Positions 34,273 to 42,534 of a DNA stretch of 64,000 bases are shown here, piece by piece. The stretch is taken from contig JAFUPU010000002.1 of assembly GCA_017472635.1 (NCBI GenBank), positions 18,773 to 82,772 of the forward strand, read 5' to 3'. Each line of letters starts with the position of its first letter. Position 1 is the first letter of the stretch. The position numbers and the translations under genes are program-made. Below the pieces are notes generated by a model. The model did not search any database. It worked only from the letters and a program-made list of their open reading frames with translations, and was not told where the DNA came from. This DNA comes from Bacteroidaceae bacterium. Its GTDB lineage: Bacteria; Bacteroidota; Bacteroidia; Bacteroidales; Bacteroidaceae.

Positions 34273-35814
34273 GTGTTGGTAAAATCATATAGTGCAGCAG
34301 TACAAGGGATTGAAGCAACCGTCGTGACGATTGAAGTAAATCTTTCCCGTGGTATAAAGTTCTTTTTAGTAGGTTTGCCCGATTCGGCTGTCAAAGAGAG
34401 TCACGAACGTATCGTTGCAGCCCTTCAGGTAAACGGGTATAGATTCCCTACAGCCCAGATTATCATCAATATGGCTCCGGCAGACATCCGCAAGGAAGGC
34501 TCTGCCTACGATTTGCCTTTGGCAGTCTCTATCATGGCTGCCAGTGGCAAGGTGAAGACCGATAAGCTCCACCGTTTCCTGATGTTGGGAGAGTTGGGGC
34601 TTGATGGTGCGTTGCAGCCTGTGAAAGGTGCATTGCCGGTGGCTATCCGTGCGCGTGAGATGGGTTTTGAAGGACTGATTTTACCCCGGCAAAATGCACG
34701 CGAAGCAGCGGTTGTCAACAAATTGAAGGTCTATGGAGTAGATAATCTGTGTGAGGTGATGGAGTTCTTCAACGACGAGCGCGAGTTGGTGCAGACTGAG
34801 GTCAATACGCGTGAAGAATTCTATGCGCAACAGAGCCATTTTGAGTTTGATTTTTCAGAGGTGAAAGGGCAAGAGAGTGTCAAACGTGCATTGGAAGTTG
34901 CTGCTGCCGGCGGACACAACCTGATAATGGTAGGACCTCCGGGAAGCGGAAAGTCTATGATGGCAAAGCGTTTGCCTTCCATCTTGCCTCCCCTGTCGTT
35001 GGCAGAAAGTCTTGAAACAACCCAGATTCATTCTGTAGCCGGCCGGTTGGGGAAAGACAGCACACTGATAGCCCACCGCCCCTTTCGGAGTCCTCATCAC
35101 ACGATATCCCCGGTTGCTTTGGTCGGAGGAGGACAAAATCCTCAGCCGGGCGAAATCAGTCTGGCTCACAATGGAGTGCTCTTTGCTGACGAGTTGCCGG
35201 AATTCAACCGTGCCGTACTGGAAATGCTTCGCCAGCCCTTAGAGGACCGATGTATCACGGTGGCGCGTGCAAAATATACGGTCGAATATCCTGCCTCATT
35301 CATGCTGGTGGCGAGCATGAATCCCTGTCCGTGCGGTTACTACAACCATCCGACGAAACCTTGTGTGTGCAATCCCGGGCAGGTGCAAAAATACCTCAAT
35401 CGTATATCCGGACCTCTGCTCGACCGCATAGACATTCAGGTTGAAATTGTGCCGGTGCCGTTTGAGAAGCTGGCAGACACCCGCAGTGCGGAGCCCAGTT
35501 CGGTCATTCGCGAGCGGGTGGTCAAAGCGCGTAAGATACAAGAGCAGCGCTTTGCCGGTGTTGCCGGTGTGCACTGCAATGCACAGATGACGCCCCGTAT
35601 GCTGACCGAATACGCAAGCCCCGATGAGACGGGAAAGCAGATGTTGAGCAGTGCCATGGAGCGTTTGAACCTCTCGGCACGTGCCTATGACCGCATCCTG
35701 AAAGTTGCCCGTACCATTGCAGACCTGGAGGCAAGCGATCGGGTGATGCCGCATCACATTGCAGAAGCCATTGGCTACCGCAATCTCGATCGGGAGAACT
35801 GGGCAGAACGGTAG
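34273..35814 (+). CDS. comM: ComM/YifB family Mg-chelatase-like AAA+ ATPase
   Basis: This 513-residue protein belongs to the YifB/ComM family, hexameric helicases that promote branch migration during natural transformation. The N-terminal LonC-like domain (VEVNLSRGIKFFLVGLPDSA), Walker A GPPGSGKS at residues 221-228, the segment VLFADELPEF and the cysteine-rich MNPCPCGYYNHPTKPCVC are all present. The GTG start gives MLVKSYSAAVQG, the family N-terminus. The window also has dprA at 58.5 kb, so two transformation genes are present. An 11-bp hairpin terminator follows. Confidence 0.94.
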   Translation: MLVKSYSAAVQGIEATVVTIEVNLSRGIKFFLVGLPDSAVKESHERIVAALQVNGYRFPTAQIIINMAPADIRKEGSAYDLPLAVSIMAASGKVKTDKLHRFLMLGELGLDGALQPVKGALPVAIRAREMGFEGLILPRQNAREAAVVNKLKVYGVDNLCEVMEFFNDERELVQTEVNTREEFYAQQSHFEFDFSEVKGQESVKRALEVAAAGGHNLIMVGPPGSGKSMMAKRLPSILPPLSLAESLETTQIHSVAGRLGKDSTLIAHRPFRSPHHTISPVALVGGGQNPQPGEISLAHNGVLFADELPEFNRAVLEMLRQPLEDRCITVARAKYTVEYPASFMLVASMNPCPCGYYNHPTKPCVCNPGQVQKYLNRISGPLLDRIDIQVEIVPVPFEKLADTRSAEPSSVIRERVVKARKIQEQRFAGVAGVHCNAQMTPRMLTEYASPDETGKQMLSSAMERLNLSARAYDRILKVARTIADLEASDRVMPHHIAEAIGYRNLDRENWAER

Positions 35815-35849
35815 GATGGCTGCATATAAAATTGGATAAAGCATAAGTG

Positions 35850-35909
35850 TCATGCTGAAGAATTCTTGTGAGGGGCTTGCCTGCAAGATGCTTCAGCATG
35901 ACTTTTTTT
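35850..35909 (+). terminator. Terminator after comM
   Basis: TCATGCTGAAG (35850-35860) pairs perfectly with CTTCAGCATGA (35891-35901) and is followed by seven T. It lies between convergent genes and serves the plus strand; the A-run needed for the other strand is weak. Confidence 0.82.
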
Positions 35910-35911
35910 CT

Positions 35912-36988
35912 CTATTGGATGTGGATTTTCTCTACCGGTTGCTGCTGCACCTTGTCGAGCGGATGTGATTGGTAGGCGACTTTGGCGAAGTCGATGTCTG
36001 CCAGTTCAATGCAGCGGATGGTGTTGTTGTAGGCAGTCTTGTAATAGACAATCCGGTGTGTGAGGTCGACAGCAATGGTCCATTGGGTGGCGCTGGGGAT
36101 GTCGGGAGCTTCGCCCAATGGATGTTCAACACCGATGGGAACATCAAAGTTGTTGAGCAGGTGGAAGCATTGGACCACCGTCTCAAAGGCGTCGGCTCTT
36201 TGGGGAGCTGTGGCGCGGAAGAAAGCTGCCCTGACGAAACGTGAAGGCGGGGTGAAGTCACCGGGAAGTCCCAAGAGTCCGGAGTCTCCCCCGAAGTAAT
36301 GCAGGTCGACACCTCCGAGTTTCCATAGCGGGGCATCGCCCGGAGCGAGGTTGATGTAGTTGTTGAGGTTGGTGACATGCCATTCAAAGCCGGGGGAATT
36401 GGTGATTACCCCTACGCTGTTTTCGTAGAAATGTGCTTTCCCGTCGATGATTTCTACTACCACCTGTCTCCCGTCAGGTTCGCTGATGCGCCAATGTACA
36501 GTTGAGGCTATTTGAGGGTCAAGTGATACGATGTGCACCTTGTCGATAGCACTCTTTACTTCGTCGATGGTTGAGAATTGGGTCAATATCCAGGGTACAA
36601 CCTGCAAGTCGGCAAGTGTCTGAGCGTTCAGTTTGGGGTCATATTCGACGTAGCTGCCATAGCGGGGGAAGTAAAACAGTCCGGCAGCCAGTCCTGCCTC
36701 GTTGATGCCGTCAACGATAAACTCCTTTTCAGCCGTAGAGAGTCCCACTACCCCGTGTCTGGCATGGAATGAGATGCCGTTTTTGCCCGTTGGGGTGAAA
36801 GAGGTGAGTTGTTCGCCTCGTGGTACAATCACATATTCGCTTTTCAGCGCACTGCCTGCCCATTCGATGGTGCGTGCATGTACAAAACTGCCGTCTTTGG
36901 CGGTGAGGGAGATGCCGGTACAGGCGAATGCCGGTGTGAGACTGCTGCATGCCGCAGCAATGCCCACAATGATTTTCTTAGATTCCAT
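35912..36988 (-). CDS. Choloylglycine hydrolase family Ntn-amidase (exported)
   Basis: I start at 36988 (MESKKIIVGIAAACSSLTP), giving 358 residues; the frame is open upstream but that part is not family-like. The family (peptidase C59) includes bile salt hydrolases and penicillin V acylases. The nucleophile is Cys23, exposed after removal of a leader ending AFA. Other family positions are Arg39 (HARTIEW), the Asn in VITNSPGFEW and the Arg-rich SRFVRAAFF. It is predicted to be periplasmic. Bile-salt hydrolase, acylase and quorum-signal amidase activities cannot be separated from sequence. It lies alone upstream of a repeat-bearing region. Confidence 0.85.
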   Translation of the reverse strand: MESKKIIVGIAAACSSLTPAFACTGISLTAKDGSFVHARTIEWAGSALKSEYVIVPRGEQLTSFTPTGKNGISFHARHGVVGLSTAEKEFIVDGINEAGLAAGLFYFPRYGSYVEYDPKLNAQTLADLQVVPWILTQFSTIDEVKSAIDKVHIVSLDPQIASTVHWRISEPDGRQVVVEIIDGKAHFYENSVGVITNSPGFEWHVTNLNNYINLAPGDAPLWKLGGVDLHYFGGDSGLLGLPGDFTPPSRFVRAAFFRATAPQRADAFETVVQCFHLLNNFDVPIGVEHPLGEAPDIPSATQWTIAVDLTHRIVYYKTAYNNTIRCIELADIDFAKVAYQSHPLDKVQQQPVEKIHIQ

Positions 36989-37226
36989 ATGCTGTTTCTT
37001 TTGATGAATACATATCACCCTAACATCTGTGGAAGCTAAAGGTTCATTTCCCCGTCTTGTCTTGTAGCGGTGCACCCCCTGTGCGATTTGGAAAAAAGTA
37101 GAATGATTGCGGGCGAGGTGTATTGAAAAACGTATATAAGCATTTTTTACAACCGCCCTTTTTTGAGGGTGAAAACGGGTAGTGTCGTCTGATTTTCCCC
37201 TCTTTTTAGTGGTTTTTATCGCCCAT

Positions 37227-37520
37227 AAACTGAAAAATGTCCTGGATATTTTTTGCTGAGTCCTGCTACAAAGTCCGTTGGGTCCTGCCACTCGCAAGGC
37301 TGAGTCCTGGGACCGGAGTTTTTTCTCCCCTTTTTCTCCATTAGGGAGAAGTTGATGAGGCAGAAATGGCTGTTTTTTGAAAAAAGAGGTCAAAAGAGCT
37401 CCTTTTTTACAAAATGGTCATCTCCTCTTCTCGAAACGGGCTCTTTTCAGCCCTTCTGGCGGACTTTCTCACTCTTGGGTATACAATAATACCCCCAAAA
37501 ACGAATTTCGGGGGTATTAT
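37227..37520 (-). repeat. AGGAC repeat, copy B, with 33-bp core and hairpin
   Basis: This fills most of the 593-bp gap between the amidase start and the rnr stop. TCCTG starts at 37240, 37261, 37283 and 37305 (spacing 21, 22, 22). CCTGGGACCG at the inner end also occurs, inverted, at 52580. Downstream, AAACGGGCTCTTTTCAGCCC and the following TTCTGGCGGACTT (37434-37466) match the inverse of 52407-52439 at 31 of 33 positions. ATAATACCCCC (37486-37496) pairs perfectly with GGGGGTATTAT (37510-37520). Order and orientation agree with copy C, so this is one element family about 280 bp long. The rest of the gap shows no gene. Confidence 0.75.
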
Positions 37521-37581
37521 CGGGCAGGGTTTTGTGGTAAATGTCTGAGACGCTATAGAGGGGTCAGACCGGCAGATTATT

Positions 37582-39795
37582 TTACTTTCTCCGTCTCTTC
37601 TCGTGCTCTTTTTTACGTGATACGGCGTGGTACGGCTCAATTTCGGGGGCATCTTTCCCCGCCAATTCAAAGTCGAGTTGCTTTTTCTCCAGATTGGCGC
37701 AGGCGACCCTGATTTTGAGCGTGTCGCCCAAGTTGTAGCGTTTGTGGGTCTTGCGTCCGATGAGGCAGTAGTTCCGCTCGTCGAACTCGAAGTAGTCGCT
37801 TCCCAAGTTGCGTATGGGTATCATGCCTTCACACTTGTTTTCGATGATTTCAACGTAAAGTCCCCACTCGGTGATGCTGCTGATTATGCCATCGTAGGTC
37901 TGCCCCACGTGTTCGCTCATAAACTCCACCTGTTTGTACTTGACGCTGCTCCGCTCGGCACTTGCTGCCAGTTGCTCCATTTTGGATGAGTGTTCGCACA
38001 ATTCCTCGTATTTGCTGGCAGAAGCTGTACGTCCTCCATCAGAGTAACGGGTGAGCAGGCGGTGAACCATCATATCCGGATACCGACGGATGGGCGAGGT
38101 GAAGTGGGTGTAGTATTCAAATCCCAGTCCGTAGTGTCCGATGTTGTGTGTGCTGTATTTTGCCTTTTGCATGGCACGCAATGCGATGTTCTCGATAAGT
38201 GCCTGCTCTTTTTTCCCCTTGACATCGGTCAGCAGCTTGTTGAAACTCTTGTTCACCTCCCCCTGGCTTCCTCCGGTTCGCAGCTTATAGCCGAATTTGA
38301 CGATAAACTGTTTCAGGTTTTCCAGCTTCTCGCTGTCGGGCACGTCGTGTATGCGGTAGGGGATGACTTTGGCTTTCTTGTTTCGGGGCACTTTGCCGAT
38401 GTGTGCGGCAACGGTGCGGTTGGCAAGCAGCATGAACTCTTCGATGAGCTGGTTTGACTCTTTTGCCTCTTTGAAGTATACGCTGATGGGTTTGCCCGTT
38501 TCGTCGATTTCAAATTTCACCTCCACCCGGTCGAAGTCGATGGAGCCGGCTGAAAATCTTTTTTCGCGCAACTTCTGTGCCAGTTTGTTCAGGGTCAGAA
38601 TCTCTTGGTTGTAGTCTCCGTTTCCGGTTTCAATGATCTGCTGTGCCTCTTCGTAGGTAAAGCGGCGGTTGCTGCGTATGAGGGTGTGTATGATTTCATA
38701 GTCCTTTACCTCGGCACGGTCGTTGATGGTGAAGATGACTGAATAGGCAAGCTTGTCTTCATCGGGTCTGAGCGAACAGAGTTGGTTGCAAAGCCGTTCG
38801 GGCAACATGGGGATGGTGCGGTCGACCAGGTAGACCGATGTGGCGCGTCGCAGCGCCTCTTTGTCGATGATGTCCCCCTCTTTTACATAGTGGGTGACAT
38901 CGGCAATGTGTACGCCCACTTCCCATAGTCCCGCTTTCAGAGGTCTGATTGAAAGGGCATCGTCGAAATCTTTGGCGTCGCGTGGGTCGATGGTGAAAGT
39001 GGTGATTCCGCGCATATCTTTGCGTCGTGCTATCTCTTTGGGGTCAATCTCTTCGGGAATCTTCAGTGCAGCCTTCTCTACGTTTGCCGGGTAGCTGTAT
39101 GGCAAACCGTATTCGGCGAGTATGGCATGCATCTCGGCATTGTTCTCACCGGTTTTTCCCAAGATGTCCACGACTTGTCCGATGGGATTCTTGTAGTCGC
39201 TTGGCCACTCTACAATCTTCACTACGGCTTTGTCTCCATCTTTCCCGTTTTTCAGGCGTGTCTTTGGTATGAAGATGTCGTTTGCCAACGTCCGGTTTTC
39301 GGTAAGCAGGAAGGCAAAGTTCTTTTCAACCTTCAAGGTGCCCACGAATGTGTCGTTGGCACGTTCGACTATCTCTATCACTTCGCCTTCTTTGTTTTTT
39401 CGCCTTCTGCGGGCAAAAAGTGCCACTTTCACGCGGTCGCCATGCATGGCATGTGCCGAATTGCGCTCGGCCACCATTACCGGTTCGCCGCCATCGTCGG
39501 GGATGAAACTGTTCTTGCCGTTGGTCTTTCGTTGGAAGATTCCCTCAAGCACCTGCCCTGAATTGTAGGGCTTGAAGCTTCCTCTTGATACTTCCTTCAG
39601 ATACTCGTCGAACACCAGGTCGGCAATAATGTCGGTACACAACATTTTGGCAGGATGGGTCTTTAGGTCCAGTCTTGCGAAGATTTGTTTGTAGGTGATT
39701 GTGTCGTTAGGGTTTTGTTGAAACAAATCAATCAAAGCAGCGGTAAGTTCTTTCTTTGTGATTCGTTTGCCACCTTTCTTTCCTGCTTTTCCCAT
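37582..39795 (-). CDS. rnr: Ribonuclease R
   Basis: RNase R is a 3'-5' exoribonuclease that degrades structured RNA and helps quality control. At 737 residues the length is normal. Seen in order are an N-terminal winged-helix region (about 10-75), cold-shock domains (about 75-230), the RNB catalytic domain with PRDAKDFDDALSI near residue 270, and a C-terminal S1 domain (about 625-705) followed by a basic tail (SRKKEHEKRRRK). The start at 39795 follows a TTCCTTTG box on the minus strand at 39829-39836. It is divergent from the epimerase gene. Confidence 0.96.
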   Translation of the reverse strand: MGKAGKKGGKRITKKELTAALIDLFQQNPNDTITYKQIFARLDLKTHPAKMLCTDIIADLVFDEYLKEVSRGSFKPYNSGQVLEGIFQRKTNGKNSFIPDDGGEPVMVAERNSAHAMHGDRVKVALFARRRRKNKEGEVIEIVERANDTFVGTLKVEKNFAFLLTENRTLANDIFIPKTRLKNGKDGDKAVVKIVEWPSDYKNPIGQVVDILGKTGENNAEMHAILAEYGLPYSYPANVEKAALKIPEEIDPKEIARRKDMRGITTFTIDPRDAKDFDDALSIRPLKAGLWEVGVHIADVTHYVKEGDIIDKEALRRATSVYLVDRTIPMLPERLCNQLCSLRPDEDKLAYSVIFTINDRAEVKDYEIIHTLIRSNRRFTYEEAQQIIETGNGDYNQEILTLNKLAQKLREKRFSAGSIDFDRVEVKFEIDETGKPISVYFKEAKESNQLIEEFMLLANRTVAAHIGKVPRNKKAKVIPYRIHDVPDSEKLENLKQFIVKFGYKLRTGGSQGEVNKSFNKLLTDVKGKKEQALIENIALRAMQKAKYSTHNIGHYGLGFEYYTHFTSPIRRYPDMMVHRLLTRYSDGGRTASASKYEELCEHSSKMEQLAASAERSSVKYKQVEFMSEHVGQTYDGIISSITEWGLYVEIIENKCEGMIPIRNLGSDYFEFDERNYCLIGRKTHKRYNLGDTLKIRVACANLEKKQLDFELAGKDAPEIEPYHAVSRKKEHEKRRRK

Positions 39796-39828
39796 ATTCT
39801 TTTTGCTTGATGGTTTGTAATATTACTG

Positions 39829-39836
39829 CAAAGGAA
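39829..39836 (-). promoter_or_regulatory. Probable promoter -7 box of rnr
   Basis: Minus-strand TTCCTTTG, the same variant box seen for acpP, 33 bp upstream of the rnr ATG. Confidence 0.4.
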
Positions 39837-39906
39837 ATAAAAATATGGGAAAGTGGAGAAATTTTTTGAAAAGTTTTTTATTGTAGGGATAAAAAAGAGA
39901 TTTTAT

Positions 39907-39937
39907 TTTGTCCTCCGCCTAACTTGCACTATCTTTG
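39907..39937 (+). promoter_or_regulatory. Promoter of the epimerase-PAP2 operon
   Basis: TTTG (39907-39910) and TATCTTTG (39930-39937) are 19 bp apart, a textbook Bacteroidetes promoter. The ATG at 39959 lies 21 bp further. The spacer and flanks nearly repeat those of the promoter at 17045-17075. Confidence 0.75.
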
Positions 39938-39958
39938 CACCCCGAAAGAGTGTGTAGC

Positions 39959-40996
39959 ATGAAGATATTGATAACAGGCGCAAGCGGGTTTATTGGAAGC
40001 TTCCTTTGTGAAGAGGGTTTGGCACAGGGACACGAGGTGTGGGCAGGTGTGCGCAAGAGCAGCAGCCGTGCATATTTGAAAGATTCGCGTCTGAAGTTTG
40101 CCCAGTTGGACTTTGCAGACCCTCAGGTGTTGCATGGGCAATTGGTGGACCATGCAACCGAGCATGGCGGCTGGGATGTGGTGATTCACTGTGCCGGTGT
40201 CACCAAGTGTCTTCATCCCGAGGATTTTGAGCGTAACAACTATCTGTATACCCGTCACTTGGTTGAAGGGTGTATCAGGGCAGGCATCAAACCCAGACAG
40301 TGGGTCTATCTGAGTTCGCTCAGTGTGTTCGGACCTATCCGTGAGGAGGTGGCGCATGCCGGTTTCCCGAAGACATCTTCCACGCTCTATGCTCCTATCC
40401 GCGAGACAGACGAGCCTTGTCCCAACACGGCTTACGGGCGCAGTAAGCTGAAAGCCGAAAAGTATCTGCAACAAACGGCATTGCCTGTGGTGATTTTCCG
40501 TCCTACGGGAGTGTATGGTCCGCGCGAACGCGACTATTACCTGATGGCAAAGTCTATAAAGGGACATTTGGACTTTGCCGTAGGATACCGTCGGCAAGAG
40601 ATAACGTTCATCTACGTGAAAGATTTGGCAAAAGCCATTTTTCAGGCAGTGGCAAAGGAGGTCGTCGGGAGGGCGTACTTTGTAAGCGATGGAGGAGTCT
40701 ATGAGAGCCGTGCATTCAGCGACTGCATTCAGCGTGAACTGGGAAATCCGGGGGTGCTGCACATAAAGGCACCGCTTTGGGTGCTTCGCCTGATTTCGGC
40801 GGTTGCCGGATGGGGCGCAAGGTTGTTGGGCAAGGTGAGTACGCTCAATAATGATAAATATCAGATAATGAAACAACGGAATTGGCAATGCGATATCCGC
40901 CCGTTGACGGACGAGCTGGAGTTTGTCCCCGACTATGACCTCGAACGCGGGGTGCGGGAAACCATTGCCTGGTATAAGAAAGAAAAATGGCTTTGA
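39959..40996 (+). CDS. NAD-dependent epimerase/dehydratase (extended SDR)
   Basis: I start at 39959 (MKILITGASGFIGS) because the nucleotide-binding GASGFIG motif then sits at residues 7-13, as expected; the upstream ATG overlaps the promoter. It is 345 residues long. The active-site YGRSK (Tyr and Lys of the YxxxK pair) is near residue 160, and a Ser in LSSLSVFG precedes it. Such enzymes act on nucleotide sugars or related lipids; some Bacteroidetes members are annotated as dihydroflavonol reductase-like. Specificity is not readable. It overlaps the PAP2 gene by 10 bp, which hints at envelope or lipid metabolism. Confidence 0.88.
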   Translation: MKILITGASGFIGSFLCEEGLAQGHEVWAGVRKSSSRAYLKDSRLKFAQLDFADPQVLHGQLVDHATEHGGWDVVIHCAGVTKCLHPEDFERNNYLYTRHLVEGCIRAGIKPRQWVYLSSLSVFGPIREEVAHAGFPKTSSTLYAPIRETDEPCPNTAYGRSKLKAEKYLQQTALPVVIFRPTGVYGPRERDYYLMAKSIKGHLDFAVGYRRQEITFIYVKDLAKAIFQAVAKEVVGRAYFVSDGGVYESRAFSDCIQRELGNPGVLHIKAPLWVLRLISAVAGWGARLLGKVSTLNNDKYQIMKQRNWQCDIRPLTDELEFVPDYDLERGVRETIAWYKKEKWL

Positions 40997-41952
40997 TTGA
41001 AGATTTGTTTGCCCGTAGCGAAAAGCCGCTACGGGGCTTGTTGGCTGTTGAGACCATCGGTCTGCTCTATAATTTGTTGACCTCGCTGCTGGTTGGTTGC
41101 TTTTACAGCCGGATGGACCATCCGGAAACCATGTTGGTTGAGCATGGCTGTATCTTGTTGGGCACGGTAGGACTTTATCTGCTCTATCGGGGCTATGCCT
41201 GCAAGATGACTCTGTTTTTTAGGGTAGTAGGACAATTGGGATTGCTGGCTTATTGGTATCCTGAGACCTATGAGTTTAACAAGCTGTTCCCCAATCTGGA
41301 CCATCTGTTTGCGGGATGGGAACAGATGCTGTTTGATTGCCAACCCGCCATTACCTTCAGCCAATATTGTAGCGGGACGCTGTGGAGCGAAGCTTTCAAC
41401 CTCGGATATTTTTCTTATTATCCGATGATATTTGCCGTGGTGCTTTTTTATTTCTTTGCCCGGAATGAACGTTTCTTGCGGGTATCGTTTATAGTGCTCG
41501 GTTCGTTTTTTGTGTACTACCTTGTATATATGTTCCTGCCGGTGACCGGTCCGCAGTATTACTTCCATGCGATAGGGCTTGACAATGCCATGGCGGGAAT
41601 CTTTCCGGAGGTGGGCAATTATTTCTCTACCCATTGCGAAATGTTGCCGGGACCGGGCGATGCCGATGGACTTTTTTATGGATTGGTAGAGCAGTCGCAG
41701 GCAGCAGGTGAGCGGCCTACAGCAGCTTTCCCCAGTTCGCATGTGGGTATTTCCACCATCTTGATGATTTTGGCATGGCGCGGCAAGCGCATGTTGTTTG
41801 TGGTACTATTGCCATTCTATCTGTTGCTCTGTTGTGCAACGGTATATATACAAGCGCATTATCTGATTGATGCATTAGCGGGGTTTGTTTCGGCAATAGG
41901 GGTCTTCTTGTTCGTCGAATGGCTGTATGACCGCTTTTGGGGATGGGAGTAA
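40987..41952 (+). CDS. PAP2-family membrane phosphatase
   Basis: This 321-residue protein has about six transmembrane helices and PAP2/inositolphosphotransferase motifs: FPSSHVGIS near residue 247 and QAHYLIDALAG near residue 290, providing the two catalytic histidines. The first motif of the family (KxxxxxxRP) is not obvious, as in the inositol-phosphorylceramide synthase-like branch (PAP2_3). Bacteroidales make sphingolipids, so a role in making a phosphosphingolipid or removing a phosphate from a lipid carrier is reasonable inference. It is coupled to the epimerase gene. Confidence 0.82.
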   Translation: MALIEDLFARSEKPLRGLLAVETIGLLYNLLTSLLVGCFYSRMDHPETMLVEHGCILLGTVGLYLLYRGYACKMTLFFRVVGQLGLLAYWYPETYEFNKLFPNLDHLFAGWEQMLFDCQPAITFSQYCSGTLWSEAFNLGYFSYYPMIFAVVLFYFFARNERFLRVSFIVLGSFFVYYLVYMFLPVTGPQYYFHAIGLDNAMAGIFPEVGNYFSTHCEMLPGPGDADGLFYGLVEQSQAAGERPTAAFPSSHVGISTILMILAWRGKRMLFVVLLPFYLLLCCATVYIQAHYLIDALAGFVSAIGVFLFVEWLYDRFWGWE

Positions 41953-42534
41953 ACAGGTGGGTGGCTCCTTAAAATTTCTTAATTCTTGGTGAAAAGGGAA
42001 GGAGAATTTCATGAAATACTTTACCTTTGCCTTGAATTTTATAGGCGTATGCTTATTTATAGTCATAATTTAAACAAATCAAAGAATACTGTACATTGCT
42101 TGACTTGGGCACTCAGGATGTAGCACATCCGGTCTCCGAGAGAGGTAATGTTGTGTTCTTTGGCATGTTGATACATGGCCGGTTCTGAGTGGGCAGAAGG
42201 CTGTCTGTTATAGGTGTGAACCGGATGAATTGTGACTTGGAAAATTGTTTCGCTTTGAGGCGGCGGGACCTTGTATGAGGTCTCTTCTTCTTTTTTGAGT
42301 TCTAATTTTTATTTTTTTGAAGGGGATTTGCCCGAATTGGTTGCGCATAGGACTGCTTTGATGATAGGCAGAACGGACTGATTGTCTCATAACCTGTCAA
42401 TAGTCCTGTTGTATCAATCATTTGCTAATGCTTATCGGCTTCGCATTGTCAATGGTGAATTGTATCTGCTGCATAGTGTATGACGGACTATGCATTGTTA
42501 ATAGTGATTTATTAATTTTAAAAACTGAAAGACT
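41953..42534. other. Intergenic region before the AAA+ gene
   Basis: Apart from the broken small gene on the minus strand (42063-42348), this stretch holds TGCATAGT (42470-42477) paired with ACTATGCA (42487-42494), an 8-bp hairpin 41 bp before the AAA+ start. GCATTGTCAATGGTGA (42443) and GCATTGTTAATAGTGA (42492) are diverged copies of one word, which resembles intergenic words near 33201 and 49637. No clear TAnnTTTG box was found. Confidence 0.5.
42063..42348 (-). pseudogene. Small conserved-looking gene broken by one frameshift
   Basis: On the minus strand a frame starting at 42348 reads MRNQFGQIPFKKIK and then leaves phase in an A-rich run near 42307-42311. From there a second frame runs to the stop at 42063-42065: LELKKEEETSYKVPPPQSE, then TIFQVTIHPVHTYN and later HAKEHNITSLGDRMCYILS. 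Removing one A joins the two into one protein of about 95 residues. The second frame has no ATG at its beginning, which supports the break. I do not recognise the family. Either a real pseudogene or a homopolymer error. Confidence 0.5.

Noticed and set aside
37240-37314. AGGAC repeat as a CRISPR or tandem repeat array
   Set aside because: The conserved word is only 5-8 bp and the rest of each 22-bp period is not conserved.
36989-37393. Upstream extension of the amidase gene to 37393
   Set aside because: It would put 135 unrelated residues ahead of a clean leader peptide and would read through the AGGAC repeat.
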